Shown piece after piece: positions 1-8,518 of a DNA stretch of 64,000 bases. A program made the translations under genes and the position numbers. The notes beneath the pieces were generated by a model, which saw only the letters and a program-made list of their open reading frames with translations, searched no databases and was not told where the DNA came from. Position 1 is the first letter of the stretch. Every line of letters begins with the position of its first letter. The stretch lies in NCBI RefSeq assembly GCF_007625115.1, contig NZ_VMNH01000007.1, positions 124,001 to 188,000 of the forward strand, written 5' to 3'. The stretch comes from Sedimenticola selenatireducens. GTDB taxonomy: Bacteria; Pseudomonadota; Gammaproteobacteria; Chromatiales; Chromatiaceae.

Positions 1-20
1 AAGGGATTATAATAAAACCT

Positions 21-218
21 ATGAAACTGGAAATGAAAACAATCAACGGAAAGCCAACGATCCTCTACAACGGAAAAACAGCCGAGGAACGCTTGCGGGA
101 ACGCCCGGAATACAAGGGTCTTTCTCCCGAGGAATTCAAAGCGAAGGTGCGAGAAGAAACAAAGGCCATGGTCGAGCAAGTTTTTCGGGAACAAGCCGGT
201 CAGAGAGTAGATCATTAA
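21..218 (+). CDS. small hypothetical protein, 65 aa
   Basis: A 65-residue, highly charged, probably soluble protein that I do not recognise. It opens with an ATG preceded by a weak purine stretch (AAGGG) at the window edge. The C-terminal half is rich in Glu, Lys and Arg and looks like one long helix. It lies at the left edge, in the part of the integrated element beyond the replication module, and is transcribed opposite to its right-hand neighbour. No domain or catalytic motif is visible. It could be a spurious frame, but the amino-acid composition is protein-like. Confidence 0.4.
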   Translation: MKLEMKTINGKPTILYNGKTAEERLRERPEYKGLSPEEFKAKVREETKAMVEQVFREQAGQRVDH

Positions 219-339
219 AGGGATACCTCTAGTTCCGTAAGCGACTTTATGTGCTATTAATTACAGCATAGTTAGCCACCACTCATGCCAATAATCGTGA
301 GAGCGTCTAAATAATCTACGCAAACTGTCAAAGCCCTAC

Positions 340-735
340 CTATATTTTTTTAAATGCTTTTAAAAAATTTACTGGATGCTGGTGGAATCGAATATGGCCT
401 TTGGCATTCAATTTTTTACTATTCTCCCTAAAAGGGCGAATGATGTATCCCCAGTTTCCAGTTTTTGAGAAATAGATAATAAAATCGATAGCAACATCTC
501 CCCACATGTTAGATACAACAACTTCCTCGTTGTTTGTTTCAAGAGACTTTATTTGTATGCGGTAATAATTCAAGTCATCCGCCACAACCAGGTCTGTTTT
601 CTTTCCATGATCTATCACAGGCAAAAGGACTTCCCAGCCGTCACTAGTTAACCAGCTGGTGGCTAATGTTTCGTAGGAAACGGATTTGAAGTGAGCTTGA
701 GTTGGTAGTGGGGGTATTGCATTCATTCTTGGCAT
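340..735 (-). CDS. PD-(D/E)XK nuclease-like small protein
   Basis: A 131-residue protein with the layout of a single PD-(D/E)XK fold: a helix carrying Glu22, then Asp48 in TDLVV, then Gln61-x-Lys63 on the next strand (IQIKS). This order resembles the group I intron / PDDEXK_5 family and Holliday-junction-resolvase-like proteins. The Gln in place of the usual Glu is a known variant. It probably cuts or binds DNA, but no substrate can be deduced. It stands alone, downstream of the replication module of the element, with a non-coding stretch on its 5' side. The fold assignment is motif recognition by eye. Confidence 0.6.
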   Translation of the reverse strand: MPRMNAIPPLPTQAHFKSVSYETLATSWLTSDGWEVLLPVIDHGKKTDLVVADDLNYYRIQIKSLETNNEEVVVSNMWGDVAIDFIIYFSKTGNWGYIIRPFRENSKKLNAKGHIRFHQHPVNFLKAFKKI

Positions 736-1646
736 AGTGACACCTACGTAATAATTGACGTCGTATGCCAGGTTGTGGCTTCCTGTTTACGAACCGGACA
801 ACCTTAAAGGTTAGTCCCCAATTAATATCACTATACAAGTTAAACTTGATATCGAATGACAAAGGCTGCCGGCCTCGACTCAGCCTTAGAAAGACCTATT
901 GTCGTTGATGCCATTATCAGACTCTCAGAGCCGTAATATGTTGAAGGTTAAAAATAGCTTTTGATTAATGCATTGTCAATGCCTGTCAAATAGATAAGCC
1001 GTTAAAAAATCGAGTAAATTGAAAGCCTATTAATTAATGATCCGAGAGTCGCCTATTGTCAAAACATTCATGGGGTCTCAATTAATCCGCGGATTGTAAT
1101 AAATCAGTATTTAAGTTTTTGATTAGTTTTATACGTGCGGCAAACCCGGGCATTGAAATCCGCACAAAGAAATCATGTTGAGCGGTTAGTTTCTTAAAGG
1201 TATTCCATTTAAGACCTTTTGGCTTCAGGTCAGAATCTAAGGCCGTGCCTCGCGCGCGCGCGTAATACTCCTGTTTCCTATGCTATTTCACTAGGTGAAC
1301 CGGGCCATTATGGGAAAGTCGCTCACTGGTCTCGCTCACGAATTGGAAGCTGTCCGTTTCATTATATCGACGCCCATTTAGCTCCGTTCTCAAAACTATT
1401 CGAAATATAACAAGAGAATACCTTTGTTGGCGTGCCCGCTAGGTTTAAATTCATTAATTGAAAAACCAAAAGTACTCTTCATTGCCATTCGTGTGGCCTC
1501 TAACGTTATTGCCTTAGGCACTGGGTGATGCAGAAGAATGTAACATGCCGGTTTTTACCCTGGATGATCCGCGTATATCATGGACAAGAAATGCGTCAAA
1601 TAGATCAATAATTCTCAAGAGTGCACCTTGTTTGAGATGAAGATTA
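736..1646. other. non-coding stretch of about 0.9 kb with a palindrome and a CG repeat
   Basis: No convincing gene is seen here on either strand; the short open frames lack good ribosome sites and family resemblance. Visible structure is a perfect 12-bp palindrome AATCCGCGGATT at 1084-1095 and a pure alternating (CG)6 run at 1251-1262, which could adopt Z-form DNA. In P4-like elements the region beyond the primase/helicase genes can hold a replication origin, but no P4-type iteron array is visible here. Confidence 0.4.
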
Positions 1647-2033
1647 TTATTCATGATTGTGGTGGTCATAAGGCCATACCTCTGCCGCTTGTTTGAAGCC
1701 ATGGACTTTCCCCACTATCTTCCGTGCATTGTTCAGGTCGCTTCCTCTGGCTATTAGGGTGAATGTCTTACCGGGATAGTCGCGTAGGGTATAGTGGTAT
1801 GCGCCGCTCCATGGAAGATTATCATGTCTCTCATTTTCAATCTGAGGTAATCCCGATGGCAGGGGAGTGGCTCCTGTAATCAGTGCTAAAATTTCCGGTT
1901 TACGGCTTTTTAGAATGGCAATTATGTCGGTAGTTAGCGCGTTTATTTGACCTGTGATCTTCAGGTAGCCACCCTCAGCCCGGATGAAAAGACCTAGGCT
2001 TCGGCAGTGGTCAATAGTCTGTGCCGCGTTCAT
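1647..2033 (-). CDS. TubC N-terminal docking domain-like protein
   Basis: A 128-residue protein. Residues 1-55 (helix, then GLFIRAEGGYLKITG, then helix with LKSRKPEILALI) match the pattern of the TubC N-terminal docking domain. That domain was first described in hybrid NRPS/PKS enzymes and is widespread in plasmid and integrative-element proteins next to primase/helicase genes. The C-terminal half is unassigned. Its start overlaps the stop of the upstream ATPase gene by 4 nt, so the two are probably translationally coupled. In this setting it is more likely a replication accessory than a biosynthetic enzyme. Confidence 0.6.
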   Translation of the reverse strand: MNAAQTIDHCRSLGLFIRAEGGYLKITGQINALTTDIIAILKSRKPEILALITGATPLPSGLPQIENERHDNLPWSGAYHYTLRDYPGKTFTLIARGSDLNNARKIVGKVHGFKQAAEVWPYDHHNHE

Positions 2034-3883
2034 ATCGTCACCTCTGCCTGTGATGAGTATCCATCCGGTATATCTCCATTCGATGTTTTTTTAGTTTCAG
2101 AATCTATGTTCACAAAGTTCACAAGTTCACGGTCAGAGTCGTTCGCTCCATTTTTTGCCCCTTTTTCCGTGTCATCTGTGAACTTGTGTACTTTGTGAAC
2201 TTTGTTTCCGGATTCAGAAATAATCGGAATCGAGCATATATCAACATGCCATCCGTCACGATGTCGCACCGGATCGAATGAAACATCAATGTTCATTGCC
2301 CTTAATGCGGGAGCCATTCGGCGTAAAATTTTCCCTAGGCCATGCGGAGAACGCGGCCAGCCTTCTCCATCCTGGTGGTAACGCTCTTCCAGTAGTTCTT
2401 TTAGCCGCTTCACCGTTCCGGTCCACCTCGATCTGTCCCGGATCAATTCTTGAATAGCCAATGCAGCGGGGGATGACTCAAGCGATCGGCTCAATGATTC
2501 TGCTCGGTTGTCACGATAGATAGCCGTAAATGATGATTCGATACCTAAAACGCGGTGAACAGCCTCACCTAATCGGGCAAAATCAGCCATACGCGGCGGC
2601 TTTTCAATATGCACTTTTGGGAGCTCTCGCAACACCGAAACAAAGATATCCAGTAGCCCTGCAAATATTGAAGGACTATCCTGACTGAATGCCTCGTCCA
2701 ATTCTTTGCGGCCTTTGTAGGTGTCAATCCGAGGTAGGTCTAGATGAATAGTTCTGTCAATCAGGTCTGGTCGGGTAGCTATAGCAACAATGCAGTTAAT
2801 GATTACAGGCCGTTTAACCTCTATAACCGATTCATCGGCATCACTGTATAGCTTCCGTGCAGCAAATCCCCCGCCAGTAGCCAGCGTGCATAGTGCGTCT
2901 TGCATCTTTGGTGGAAGGGTACTCATGTTTTCAAAGGATGCCTGCCAGTTGTTGGATGCGGCCACGAAAACGTCTTGGACATCCTTAGGTGCAGTACGAA
3001 GCGGTATACTATTGGGGTCTGATAATTGCCGAAGCCGCTCATGTGTGGATGATTTAGCGCTTCCTTGTTCCCCGGATATTTCCAATATGGTAAAGGGCAG
3101 TTCAGGCCGCCACGATTCCAGCAAGAATGCCAGAACGAGCGTTCTATTCGGTTTGGATATATTGATATGCCGCCATAACAGATCAATATTACCGCTGGTG
3201 GGGCTAGGCAAAGCTGACGCCGTACTAGACCGAATAAACCGCACTGGCGGGTTGTCGATAACCCGCCAGCCCGATGGAAGCACTTCCACGGCCTGCCATT
3301 GGTCATTGGTCATATCAATTAAGTATCCATCGTCGTGCGCCGCACACCTGAGATAAACTTCCCTTTGTTCGCCTTCATGTTTGGCATAACCCTTTAGGGT
3401 ACTTATCGCGGCCTTGGTTGATGTCTCGGTCGGCGTGAAGCCTAGTTCCTTGAATGCTCGGTATTCGAGCCATTCGAGAAACCCGCAAGAACCCAGCGCC
3501 CAGGTTTCTGTGTGTTCGTTCTGGTAAAAGGTGGCGTACCCATCGCCTTTCTCGTTATGGAAGAGTTCTGCTTTATCCCGCACTAGTGCCACCAGTTCAT
3601 CAGCGTGGCTGGATGTTTCCTCACCATCATGTGACAGCTTTTTAACCGCCTTAGTCCAGTCAGTTATCTGAGAATCTTTATTGGCTTTTTTCAATCTGGC
3701 TCGCAGCCTGTTAAAAATGCACAAATCTGATTTATGGATAAACTGTGCGGCCTCAATAGCTTCATTTTCCCAATGGGCCCCTACGTCACCACTCTCAAGT
3801 GCTACAACAGCAGATTCAAGAGTCGCCTCGGCTTCAGTTAGAAGGTTAACTGCGTCGCTCAACTGTTCAATAATGATATTCAT
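2030..3883 (-). CDS. mobile-element P-loop ATPase / replicative helicase-like protein
   Basis: A 617-residue protein with a Walker A-like GEQGSAKSS at residues 271-279. It is followed by a region typical of ATPases that partner mobile-element primases (conserved WQASFENMS, then a segment ending in DRTIHLDLPR). Residues 1-150 are acidic and helical; the last 70 residues are hydrophilic and probably disordered. The family is known from P4-like and other integrated elements, where it acts with a Toprim primase in replication. The gene overlaps the primase gene by 4 nt and its downstream neighbour by 4 nt. Helicase function is inferred from context. P4 alpha combines primase and helicase in one chain; here they are separate. 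Confidence 0.7.
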   Translation of the reverse strand: MNIIIEQLSDAVNLLTEAEATLESAVVALESGDVGAHWENEAIEAAQFIHKSDLCIFNRLRARLKKANKDSQITDWTKAVKKLSHDGEETSSHADELVALVRDKAELFHNEKGDGYATFYQNEHTETWALGSCGFLEWLEYRAFKELGFTPTETSTKAAISTLKGYAKHEGEQREVYLRCAAHDDGYLIDMTNDQWQAVEVLPSGWRVIDNPPVRFIRSSTASALPSPTSGNIDLLWRHINISKPNRTLVLAFLLESWRPELPFTILEISGEQGSAKSSTHERLRQLSDPNSIPLRTAPKDVQDVFVAASNNWQASFENMSTLPPKMQDALCTLATGGGFAARKLYSDADESVIEVKRPVIINCIVAIATRPDLIDRTIHLDLPRIDTYKGRKELDEAFSQDSPSIFAGLLDIFVSVLRELPKVHIEKPPRMADFARLGEAVHRVLGIESSFTAIYRDNRAESLSRSLESSPAALAIQELIRDRSRWTGTVKRLKELLEERYHQDGEGWPRSPHGLGKILRRMAPALRAMNIDVSFDPVRHRDGWHVDICSIPIISESGNKVHKVHKFTDDTEKGAKNGANDSDRELVNFVNIDSETKKTSNGDIPDGYSSQAEVTI

Positions 3884-4776
3884 GAGCGAGACCCCTTTTC
3901 ATTGCGTTGCTTTACCAGCCGGGCCAGATCATTAAAGTCTGTATCCTTTGGGCCAGCATTTAGCCCTGTGAAGTCTGGAATAACCCAGCTTGCACCAATC
4001 GCCTTGGCAGCCTCGATTGCCGCTGCTTTACCTGGGTTGCCTGGGGTGAAGAGGTCATTATCACCACAGATCACTATTTCCCCCGCGAATCGCTTGCGGA
4101 GTGTCTGAGCGACCGGTTTTAGATTTCCTGAATTAAAAGCAACGACAACCGGTAGGCTGCTTTCCTGGTGTAGGGTTGCTCCAGTAGCGAAACCCTCGGT
4201 GATCAACAGCTTCGGTGCATTGGTCAGTTCTCCAATGATGAAATGTGCTCCCTTTATCCTTCCTCCAGGATGGAAGCGTTTCTGGCCATCTGGCGCGATG
4301 GCTTGCAGGCTGGTCAGTTCACCATCAATCTGTACCGGGACTAATAGAAAGTAGGCCTCTTTTCTGGTTCCATAAGGCAGTATGCCCTTGCATTTTAGAT
4401 AGGCATGATCACCTAGCTCTGGCTGTGCTCTTTTCCATCGACCACGTACCTCAGCGGCGGCTTTTTGATGAATAGAGAGTTTCTCCCTGTCAGCTTTTGC
4501 CTTGGCTGCAGTCACCATCAAGGCGATTTGTTGTTGCTCTTGTGCTGACAGGGGTGTGGAGCGTTCGGCTTGCCAGGTTTCTGATAGCCCAGCAGACCAG
4601 TCTCCAAAACAGCCGCCCAGACCGTCTTCAAAAAAGATACACCACCCGGACCTGTTGCTTTTGGTTTTTCCAATGCCAGGAAAGCGGTGCATTTTCCCTG
4701 GTTGGATGGTGTGAGGTGGTACAAGCCCGACACTTAGCATGGCGTCATGGAAATTAGTGAGTGCGTCATTTTTCAT
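3880..4776 (-). CDS. Toprim-domain DNA primase of an integrated element
   Basis: A 298-residue protein. The Toprim domain spans about residues 185-290, with the acidic Glu194 (LLITEGFATG) and the DxD pair Asp239/Asp241 (CGDND). The N-terminal 60 residues resemble the degenerate zinc-binding/CHC2-like region of P4-type primases but show no complete Cys/His cluster. It probably makes primers for replication of the excised element together with the ATPase encoded 4 nt downstream. It overlaps the small membrane protein gene upstream by 11 nt, making one compact leftward operon that starts with the AlpA-like regulator. Confidence 0.8.
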   Translation of the reverse strand: MKNDALTNFHDAMLSVGLVPPHTIQPGKMHRFPGIGKTKSNRSGWCIFFEDGLGGCFGDWSAGLSETWQAERSTPLSAQEQQQIALMVTAAKAKADREKLSIHQKAAAEVRGRWKRAQPELGDHAYLKCKGILPYGTRKEAYFLLVPVQIDGELTSLQAIAPDGQKRFHPGGRIKGAHFIIGELTNAPKLLITEGFATGATLHQESSLPVVVAFNSGNLKPVAQTLRKRFAGEIVICGDNDLFTPGNPGKAAAIEAAKAIGASWVIPDFTGLNAGPKDTDFNDLARLVKQRNEKGSRS

Positions 4777-4954
4777 CGCGCTCTCCTATCCGAACAGCCC
4801 ATTCAGCTACAACGATCGGGATTAACCCCCACAAGGTCAGAGTGACAATAGCGACTTTGATTCGACTGCCAAATCGGATAAAATAAGCTGTGTAAGTAGC
4901 AATCTTTGGCCTCGCTTGGTGCCAGCCAGCGAGGCCTTTAATTTTATTAGTCAT
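4766..4954 (-). CDS. small protein with one membrane segment
   Basis: A 62-residue protein with a single strongly hydrophobic segment at about residues 33-53 (valine, isoleucine and leucine rich), flanked by basic and acidic tails. I do not recognise a family. It overlaps the AlpA-like gene (4 nt) and the primase gene (11 nt), so it is almost certainly co-translated within the replication operon. A membrane anchor is possible, but no function can be assigned. Confidence 0.55.
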   Translation of the reverse strand: MTNKIKGLAGWHQARPKIATYTAYFIRFGSRIKVAIVTLTLWGLIPIVVAEWAVRIGERDEK

Positions 4955-5166
4955 TTTTCCTGGCCTCCCTCAACAACCGCCTTACGGCTGGCCTTGATTT
5001 GTTGGCTTAGCCAGTCATTCACCTCCGCCTCAATCCAGCCGACTGCACGGCCTCCGAGATGCACCGGTTTTGGAAATGTGCCTTTTGATATACGAAGATA
5101 AAGAGTCGATCTGGATAAGCCAATGCGGGCTTTAACGGCTTCGATTCGAAGTATTGAATAGTTCAC
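4951..5166 (-). CDS. alpA: AlpA-family excisionase / transcriptional regulator
   Basis: A 71-residue winged-helix/MerR-like DNA-binding protein with the AlpA signature: an N-terminal LRIEAVKARIGLSRSTLYLRI helix-turn-helix, the FPKPVHLGGRAVGWIEAEV wing, and a short C-terminal tail. In E. coli CP4-57, AlpA activates expression of the element's integrase. An equivalent role towards the integrase at 19039-20256 is inferred from family and context. It is the first gene of the leftward replication operon, and the inverted repeats just upstream are plausible operator sites. Confidence 0.85.
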   Translation of the reverse strand: MNYSILRIEAVKARIGLSRSTLYLRISKGTFPKPVHLGGRAVGWIEAEVNDWLSQQIKASRKAVVEGGQEK

Positions 5167-5188
5167 AATAGGGCCTCCTAGGGCTAGT

Positions 5189-5285
5189 TTGAAGTGCTTA
5201 GGACTTCAATCTAACCGGCCCAACTGTCACTAACGGCTAAATGACAGTAAGCTTATTTGCCTGGAGTAAGCTGTTGGCAAATAAG
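5189..5285. repeat. three stacked inverted repeats upstream of alpA
   Basis: Three separate perfect inverted repeats lie within 97 bp: TTGAAGT/ACTTCAA (5189-5195 and 5203-5209), ACTGTCA/TGACAGT (5223-5229 and 5242-5248) and CTTATTTGCC/GGCAAATAAG (5252-5261 and 5276-5285). They occupy the gap between alpA and the next leftward gene. The first two look like dimeric-regulator operators. The third could be a transcript hairpin ending the 5314-5841 gene. Confidence 0.6.
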
Positions 5286-5313
5286 TCTATGTGGAAATGA
5301 GGATGCGGGGGGG

Positions 5314-5841
5314 TCAAGAGGCGTTATCATCTTTCTTATTGCTTTTTATGGCGCGATAAAAAGTGCTTTCTTTTATACCGAATCTTTCTAAAGCTGCGAG
5401 CATAATTTCCTGTTTGTTATCTGATTTGTGGTAGCTGCGTCTTTCGAGATATTGAATGAATTCTTTCTCGAAAAACTTTTTTGAACCCGATCTTGGCTTC
5501 GACGCACGCTCTTTGTTTAGGGCGCTGTTGACTTTTGCAGAAGCATAATCAACGTGTCCACCGTTGTTGTAGTTGTTCAGTGCTTCAAATGCCTCTGCAA
5601 GTGCTGAGATACGATCGTAATGCTCTAGAGGAAAGGGTAGTGGATTATAGTTTGCCTTTTCAGGGACGCTATACAATACCGTTACGCCTACTGCTGCGAT
5701 ATAACGTGTTCGATTTCTCCTCCATATTGCCAACAGTTCCAGTACGTAGTCAGGTTCTAGATCACGCACGCCAGATAGAGCCCTAGAGACCTGATCGGCC
5801 AGAACAGTTGGAAATCTGCGCTCGGATAATTTTTTTGTCAT
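5314..5841 (-). CDS. unknown protein with a possible C-terminal helix-turn-helix
   Basis: A 175-residue protein I do not recognise. The C-terminal 45 residues contain a helix-turn-helix-like pattern (KQEIMLAALERFGI then ESTFYRAIKS), preceded by a basic linker around residues 110-125. The N-terminal half is a compact mixed fold with a conserved-looking LDLEPDYVLELLAIWRR-like helix region. It is divergent from hsdR, and the shared 172-bp upstream region carries three direct repeats. A role as regulator of itself and of the restriction operon is possible but inferred only from position. It reads towards alpA and is separated from it by the inverted repeats. Confidence 0.5.
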   Translation of the reverse strand: MTKKLSERRFPTVLADQVSRALSGVRDLEPDYVLELLAIWRRNRTRYIAAVGVTVLYSVPEKANYNPLPFPLEHYDRISALAEAFEALNNYNNGGHVDYASAKVNSALNKERASKPRSGSKKFFEKEFIQYLERRSYHKSDNKQEIMLAALERFGIKESTFYRAIKSNKKDDNAS

Positions 5842-5855
5842 TGTCTTGTGTTAAT

Positions 5856-5928
5856 GAGTGTGGTTGTCAATGGGTATCATTGAGGGTGCTTGTCTGCGTT
5901 TCCCAAAAAATAAGTGTGGACGTCTGCG
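5856..5928. promoter_or_regulatory. three direct repeats in the divergent hsdR control region
   Basis: Three similar 17-mers on the + strand: GAGTGTGGTTGTCAATG (5856-5872), GAGGGTGCTTGTCTGCG (5882-5898) and AAGTGTGGACGTCTGCG (5912-5928). They share GxGTG-x2/3-GTC. Their starts are 26 and 30 bp apart, close to whole helical turns. They lie between the start of the HTH-like gene (5841) and the proposed hsdR promoter, the expected place for operator sites. Confidence 0.5.
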
Positions 5929-5951
5929 AACACAGGGCCTCTTTTATTTCC

Positions 5952-5980
5952 TTGGATTGTATGGGACTTTACAGTACATT
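5952..5980 (+). promoter_or_regulatory. candidate sigma70 promoter for hsdR
   Basis: TTGGAT (5952-5957) and TACATT (5975-5980) are separated by 17 bp and lie 34 bp in front of the hsdR start codon. Both boxes are imperfect matches, so this is a candidate only. Confidence 0.3.
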
Positions 5981-6013
5981 GCTTTGTATGAGTAGTGGAA
6001 GGAAGCCCTTGTT

Positions 6014-8449
6014 ATGGTTGGCATAAAAAAAACAACACTCACCGAAACGGACATCATTAGTAAGTTTATTCTTCCAGCCATAAAGATTGCCGGCTGGGAT
6101 GACATGACTCAGATCCGCCAAGAGGTGAAGCTGCGTGACGGAAAGGTGGTAGTACGTGGTCAGGCTGCTGCCCGAAAGAAGGTAAAATCGGCGGATATCG
6201 TCCTCTACCACAAGCCCGGCATGCCACTAGCGGTTATCGAAGCCAAGGCCAATAAACACGAAATAGGCAAAGGGATGCAGCAAGGGCTGGATTATGCCGG
6301 TCTACTTGAGGTGCCGTTTATTTTTGCCACCAACGGTGATGGTTTTATATTTCACGACAAGACCAACCCTGCGACATTAGAAACCGAAATCAGCCTGGAA
6401 GCGTTTCCCACACCTGCACAACTCTGGCAGCGGTACTGTAACTGGAAGGGATACACCGAGGCACAGCTGCCAATTATCACCCAGGATTACCATGACGACG
6501 GCAGCGGTAAGTCCCCCCGTTACTACCAGCTACAAGCGATTAACAAGACCCTAGAGGCGATATCACTGGGACAGAATCGCGTGTTACTGGTGATGGCAAC
6601 CGGCACCGGCAAGACCTATACAGCATTTCAGATTATCTGGCGGTTGTGGAAGGCACGTCATAAGAAGCGCATATTGTTTCTGGCAGATCGTAATATCCTG
6701 GTAGATCAGACCCGCATCAATGACTTCCAGCCCTTTGGTCAGGCAATGACCAAAATTACCGGGAGAACCGTAGACCCGGCCTACGAGATTCATCTGGGGC
6801 TCTATCAGGCACTCACCGGCCCAGAGGAAGCCCAAAAAGCCTATAAACAGGTTGATCCCGACTTCTTTGATCTGATCATCATTGACGAGTGCCATCGTGG
6901 CAGCGCTGCTGAAGATAGCGCTTGGCGTGAAATCCTGCAATATTTCAGCAGCGCCACCCAAGTTGGCCTTACCGCGACGCCAAAAGAGACTGAAGATGTC
7001 TCCAATACTGACTATTTCGGCGACCCGGTCTACACCTATTCACTCAAACAGGGCATCGAAGATGGCTTCCTGGCCCCCTATAAGGTGGTGCGGGTGGATA
7101 TTGACATCGATCTGCAAGGCTGGCGTCCCACCAAGGGGCAGGTCGATAAAAATGGCGAACTTGTTGATGATCGTATCTACAACCAAAAAGACTTTGACCG
7201 CACCATGGTCATTGATGAGCGTACCGAGCTGGTGGCACAAACCATCACCAGTTACCTCAAACGCACCGATCCCATGGCCAAGACCATCGTCTTCTGTAAC
7301 GACATCGACCATGCCGATCGCATGCGCCGTGCGCTGGTGAATCTAAACCCGGAGCAGGTGGCTAAAAACGAAAAGTACGTGATGAAAATTACGGGTGATG
7401 ATGAGATCGGCAAGGCCCAGCTGGATAACTTTATCAACCCCAAAAAGCCCTATCCGGTGATAGCAACCACCTCTGAACTGATGAGTACCGGTGTGGATGC
7501 CAAGACCTGTAAATTGGTCGTGCTTGATCAAACCATTCAGTCCATGACCAAGTTTAAGCAAATCATCGGCCGTGGTACCCGTATTGACGACCGGTTCAAC
7601 AAGCTCTGGTTTACCATTCTGGATTTCAAGAAGGCAACGGATAGATTTGCGGATAAGGGTTTCGACGGCATCCCCGAGCGGATAATGATCACCACACCGG
7701 GGGAGCTTAACGATGACGACGCAGACCTGGATGACATCATCAACGGTGTCGACCCAGAGGGCAATAGCCCATCAGATGGAGACAATGCCGCAGGCAATGA
7801 AGAGGGAACGGGTGACTATGAACCCTTGCCCGATGGGGACTACGGACCCTGGGAAGATGACGAAAATCAGGTCGAGAAATTTTACGTCAATGGCGTTGCC
7901 GTTAAAGCCATCGCGGAACGGGTTCAGTACTACGATACCGATGGCAAGTTGGTGACCGAGTCATTCAGGGACTACACCCGCAAGACCATGGCACCTCATT
8001 TTGCATCGCTTGATGAGTTTACCAAGCGTTGGAATGCTGCCGAGCGCAAGCAGGCCATCATTGACGAGCTGGAAGGGGAGGGTATCCTCTGGGATGTGCT
8101 GGCGCAGGAGGTGGGCAAGGATCTCGATCCTTTCGACCTGATCTGCCATGTAGTTTATGATCAGCCACCACTGACCCGCAAGGAGCGGGCTGACAACGTC
8201 AAGAAGCGAAACTACTTCACCAAATACGGCGAGACCGCCCAGGCAGTGTTAACGACCCTGCTGGATAAATATGCCGATGAAGGGGTTCAGGAGATCGAAA
8301 ATATCCATGTGCTCAAGGTGAAACCCTTTGATGAAATGGGGCGCCCCATCGAAATTGTCAAAAAAGGCTTTGGGGATAAACAGGCCTACCTTGATGCTGT
8401 GAGTGAACTGGAAGCCGAGATCTACCGCCTGGACCCCCGTTCTGCTTAA
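6014..8449 (+). CDS. hsdR: type I restriction enzyme R subunit
   Basis: The 811-residue DNA-translocating endonuclease subunit of a type I restriction-modification enzyme. The N-terminal nuclease core has Asp61 (ADIVLY) and Glu76-Ala-Lys78 (VIEAKA). The superfamily 2 motor follows: Walker A ATGTGKT at 195-201, DECH at 291-294, a TATP motif near 327, and the helicase motif VI-type QIIGRGTR near 520. The C-terminal region resembles the EcoEI R-subunit C-terminal domain. All catalytic motifs are intact, so the subunit should be active. It heads the operon hsdR-hsdM-hsdS-DUF3800. It would cut DNA lacking the HsdM/HsdS methyl mark. Confidence 0.95.
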   Translation: MVGIKKTTLTETDIISKFILPAIKIAGWDDMTQIRQEVKLRDGKVVVRGQAAARKKVKSADIVLYHKPGMPLAVIEAKANKHEIGKGMQQGLDYAGLLEVPFIFATNGDGFIFHDKTNPATLETEISLEAFPTPAQLWQRYCNWKGYTEAQLPIITQDYHDDGSGKSPRYYQLQAINKTLEAISLGQNRVLLVMATGTGKTYTAFQIIWRLWKARHKKRILFLADRNILVDQTRINDFQPFGQAMTKITGRTVDPAYEIHLGLYQALTGPEEAQKAYKQVDPDFFDLIIIDECHRGSAAEDSAWREILQYFSSATQVGLTATPKETEDVSNTDYFGDPVYTYSLKQGIEDGFLAPYKVVRVDIDIDLQGWRPTKGQVDKNGELVDDRIYNQKDFDRTMVIDERTELVAQTITSYLKRTDPMAKTIVFCNDIDHADRMRRALVNLNPEQVAKNEKYVMKITGDDEIGKAQLDNFINPKKPYPVIATTSELMSTGVDAKTCKLVVLDQTIQSMTKFKQIIGRGTRIDDRFNKLWFTILDFKKATDRFADKGFDGIPERIMITTPGELNDDDADLDDIINGVDPEGNSPSDGDNAAGNEEGTGDYEPLPDGDYGPWEDDENQVEKFYVNGVAVKAIAERVQYYDTDGKLVTESFRDYTRKTMAPHFASLDEFTKRWNAAERKQAIIDELEGEGILWDVLAQEVGKDLDPFDLICHVVYDQPPLTRKERADNVKKRNYFTKYGETAQAVLTTLLDKYADEGVQEIENIHVLKVKPFDEMGRPIEIVKKGFGDKQAYLDAVSELEAEIYRLDPRSA

Positions 8450-8518
8450 ACCCTGTTATATCGTCTGGTACCGCGTCACATGCACCGTGCCGGACGGATG
8501 ACTATTGAAGAGAAAACT

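Noticed and set aside
368-390. GGTGGAATCGAAT, similar to part of the ssrA 3' end, as a possible left attachment site
   Set aside because: Only a short partial match, without the acceptor stem or flanking T-arm, and it lies inside the small nuclease-like gene.
644-862. 72-codon minus-strand frame overlapping the small nuclease-like gene
   Set aside because: Overlaps a better supported gene in another frame and has no ribosome site.
1219-1410. 63-codon frame on the + strand
   Set aside because: No ribosome site, odd composition across a CG repeat, and no resemblance to any protein family.
2540-2570. GGTGAACAG, like a P4 replication iteron
   Set aside because: A single copy inside the coding region of the ATPase, with no array.
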